From NCBI RefSeq assembly GCF_958298935.1, contig NC_084934.1, forward strand, positions 9,938,501 to 10,002,500: 64,000 nucleotides of DNA, read 5' to 3'. The translations under genes were made by a program, and so were the position numbers. The DNA is from Phragmites australis. Taxonomy: Eukaryota; Streptophyta; Magnoliopsida; Poales; Poaceae. Positions 61,310 through 64,000 of the stretch are shown here, one piece after another. Below the pieces are notes generated by a model. That model did not search any database, was not told where the DNA came from, and worked only from the letters and a program-made list of their open reading frames with translations. Numbering within the stretch: position 1 is the stretch's first letter; each line of letters starts with the position of its first letter.

Positions 61310-62337
61310 ATGAAGAGGAATGGAGACATTGCATCACTTTTTGGAAATATGAAGGAAAGGCAAAGATGATCGTGATTGAATGGCTAACTCAACAAGAAGA
61401 ACTACCTCTGGTTGCGGTTGTGATTGAAGGGCAAACTTAAGAAGAAGTAATACCTCATGTGGCTGGCTAAACATACATGCTATGGTTAACGTTTTTGAGT
61501 TTGTTTTTAATGCACACTTGATGCTTCTCATTCTTAGGTACACAAATAAGTTGTTTTAGTCTTCACAAAAGTGAGACCAAGATGTTGCTAATGCAATGTC
61601 ACTTGTGAGTTTGGTAAATGATAGAATGCAACAAATGAGGTCTCACGGGTGGGAAGAATTCCTTCAATGAAAGGTTACATTATTTTGCATTAAACATAGC
61701 ATTGATGTTCCTACATTGAATGATAAATATGTATCTCATGGAAGATCGCTACAGCTTTACCCGGAGCAAACAATTGATGATCATTATATATTGGTGTTAT
61801 TGATAAAATTCAGCAAGAGCTTGATAGTCAGTTTGATGAGCTAGGCTAATATGGAGTTGCTTCTTTGCATGTCGGCCTTGAATTCATTTAATTTATTTGC
61901 TTCTTATGATGTATAAAAATTACTTACACTTGTCAAGTTTTATCCCAATGATATTTTAAGATTGGAATTGCTAAGACTTGAACTTCAACTTGACAACTTC
62001 ATTGATAATATGAATAAAGATGATAGATTCAAAGGCCTAAATAATTTTGGTGAGCTCTTTGTTAGGTTTATTGAAACAAATAAACTTGTTCTTTATGATT
62101 TAGTGTATTTGCTTGTTAAATTCGTATTGGTCCAACTAGTGGCGATGGCAAGTGTTAAAAGTGTATTTTCCTCAATGAGTCAGTGAAGGATAAGTTGATA
62201 AATAGTATGGGTAATAATTTATTGAACGATTGTTTAGTCATATTTATTGAGTGGGATATTTTCTCCAGGTAAGTGAGGATGACATAATCGAGACTTTCAT
62301 GGTCATGAGAAAGCGTAAAGTGAAGAATCTTGAGTAG
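61310..62337 (+). pseudogene. hAT transposase relic, internally deleted
   Basis: It starts MKRNGDIASLFGNMKERQR, the usual N-terminal tag of TTF-zinc-finger hAT transposases. It then breaks down and skips the zinc finger and most of the RNase H fold. The surviving C-terminal part runs NAMSLVSLVNDRMQQMRSHG (about 61593), then LRLELQLDNFIDNMNKDDRF (61968) and MASVKSVFSSMSQ. Frameshifted dimerisation residues GNNLLNDCLVIFIEWDIF follow, ending RKRKVKNLE at the TAG of 62335-62337. There are stops after EEFLQ and SSMSQ. It is not functional. Confidence 0.75.
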
Positions 62338-62440
62338 TATTGTAATCTTCTATTTTTAACCTTATTTTATATGTAAACTGTTTAGATTGTAATTTTTGCA
62401 AATTTGAAATTTAACTGTTGCATTTAAGATATTATAAGAC

Positions 62441-63892
62441 CTTTTTGTAGGATTGAATATGCGCAAAATACTCAATCAAAGGGGGGGGGGGTGAGTGATT
62501 GCGGAAACAAAATTCAAAGATTTACTCACCAAACCAAAACTCGATTTGAACTCGGTATTCCACATGAAATAGATTATATATGCTCTAGTAAAAATGATGT
62601 ACAGAAAGATCGGCAGGTCGGATTGCTCTCAAATTTGGTCAACAGGAACAAGATTCAAATATGAAACTAACCCAACAAGTATCGAGTAAATCGGATATGT
62701 GGATCCAAAGTTATTCCTGATCGAAGCAGACTGTATCAACCAGTATCGAGTAGATCATAACTTAGTCGAGTTAACAAAAAGCTCCTCGAGAACAAACCAA
62801 ATCCACTTGAAATTTTCTCAGATCAAACACTTGATATTCTAGCAATATTTTGGATTGATGAAACCAAGATGAAACTTCATAGACACATGAAATGAACTGA
62901 AAACAAAAACTGAGCATGCAAAATATAAAACAGAGGGAAAATTCTGAATCAGCAACTCATCAACTTACGAAACTTGATTTTCAATTCATAGATGAGTTTA
63001 CAAGAAGCCTCTCCAAAGAATCGAATAAGGATTTCCACAAAATCCCAAAACAGCTCTCTCTCGAGTTTCTTTGCTGCGTTCTGCGCCCTTCGTTGTGCTC
63101 TACTCAATATAACAGACCTCTCTATTTATAGGGTAGCCACATGCACAAACGTGACCGAATTGAACTACAACTCCCTGTCGTATTCAATCTGGTCTCTATC
63201 CTCCTCTAATCACAAGAGGACAAACAACTTTCGCTAATTAAGCTAATTAGCCAACAACTCTTACGTAATCATGCATGCACATCTCCCATGCATATATGCA
63301 TATACGTAATCAACTCAAAGTCCATCTCCGATACTAACTCTTGTCTCAAGTCCAGCTAATACATGACTCCCTCGTGTCTGTTCCAACTCGAACACGTATT
63401 AGTCTTGATGTCCTCTCACGATCAGATCGCCTCCAGCGTCCATCGTGAAGCCTTGTCTCCACATGCATTGTTCTCTCAGCTCGAACGTCCCGTATGACAT
63501 TCTCGATCACCACGACCTCAATTCCTCTTGAACCTAGTCACAGAACCTCAGTTGCAGAACCTTAGTTCCTCCCTGAACTTAGTTCATCGATCCGTCATCA
63601 ACCACGTTCACCTTCGAGCAACACCTCCACATGAATCAAACAACAATAAAGTACAAGCACAAGTCCTTCCCGACTTGACTCAATATCAGTTCACGCAACA
63701 CAACACAAACTCTATGCAAAACCAACATGCTAACATAAGCATACTCAACTAATGATAACGCATCAAACCAACTATGCTATCCAAGCATATCTTAGCAACT
63801 CATGAACATCAACCAAATGTTATTATGCTAAATCACTTTGCTCTGCCAATTTCATCAATCACCAATGTTTCATCACATGATCTCACACTTTT
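62441..63892 (-). mobile_element. Solo LTR with perfect 5-bp duplication
   Basis: The LTR is 62446-63887 (1442 bp). It starts TGTGAGATCATGTG and ends CAATCCTACA on the minus strand, TG...CA at both edges. CTTTT flanks it on both sides (62441-62445 and 63888-63892). A minus-strand TATA box TATAAATAGA (63121-63130) gives the orientation. The tail CACCCCCCCCCC near 62480 is typical of copia LTR 3' ends. No internal domain is left, so recombination between two LTRs removed it. It is inserted in the 3' UTR of the hAT relic. Confidence 0.85.
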
Positions 63893-64000
63893 TAATATAT
63901 TGGTATTGTACTTTTGGTAATTTTATACTCGTATAATGAATTTGCGGTCTTATGAAGTTTTGGAGTGCACACCCAACGCAAAAATCCTAGCTCTGCCACT

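Larger units (their letters stand above)
60826..64000 (+). mobile_element. hAT element (TTF-type), left end lost, right end at the window edge
   Basis: Leader-like DNA (60830-61300), a transposase relic (61310-62337), a 3' UTR split by a solo LTR (62446-63887), and then the terminus. On the minus strand it reads AGTGGCAGAGCTAGGATTTT, typical of TTF-type hAT ends (CAGTGGCGGAGCTAGG). The left end is missing because CACTA copy 2 directly abuts at 60825. The right terminus reaches the last base of the window, so its duplication cannot be seen. Confidence 0.7.

Overview
The window looks like nuclear DNA of a grass (Poaceae, probably panicoid). The evidence is GT-AG introns in the few host genes, AT-rich intergenic DNA packed with nested transposons, and grass-type families: CACTA elements with TCACTGCCGG subterminal repeats, Tekay-like and Tat-like Ty3/gypsy elements, L1 LINEs, hATs and MITEs. 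The species assignment is inference. No bacterial, organellar, CRISPR or operon-like structure is visible.

Layout. 1-5.3 kb: uncharacterised DNA, a candidate solo LTR (1441-3173) and a MITE-like element. 5.37-7.20 kb: the one complete host gene, a four-exon plastid-type GNAT acetyltransferase. Its 3' UTR tail and an adjoining foldback element have been tandemly triplicated (7.25-11.0 kb). 11-20.9 kb: remains of two gypsy elements, a Tat-like one with a gag relic and a Tekay-like chromovirus that has lost its integrase core and 5' LTR. 21.1-23.5 kb: two host gene pieces, the last four exons of one gene and the first three exons of the next. The putative third intron of the second gene carries a 5'-truncated L1 LINE with a near-perfect target-site duplication (24.99-27.07 kb).

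27.9-33.3 kb: a decayed gypsy-type element encoding a PF04195-like gag-region protein. A 990-bp hAT with a perfect 8-bp duplication sits in its LTR. 33.4-37.5 kb and 50.7-60.8 kb: two related CACTA elements, both on the minus strand. The first is truncated and keeps only tnp2. The second has tnp2 plus a Transposase_24/Ulp1 ORF. Between them lie a second PF04195 relic, a chimera of two host-gene fragments in opposite orientation (AAA-ATPase and SCAR/WAVE), a copia LTR with primer-binding site, a foldback element, an RNase H fragment and a pair of old direct repeats. 60.8-64 kb: a TTF-type hAT transposase relic, split from its 3' terminus by a solo LTR with a perfect 5-bp duplication.

The only gene likely to make a normal product is the GNAT. 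The transposon ORFs all carry stops, frameshifts or deletions. The clearest observations are the triplicated GNAT 3' end, the AAA-ATPase/SCAR chimera, and four insertions dated relative to their hosts by readable target-site duplications. I found no convincing evidence of a wholly new biological system.
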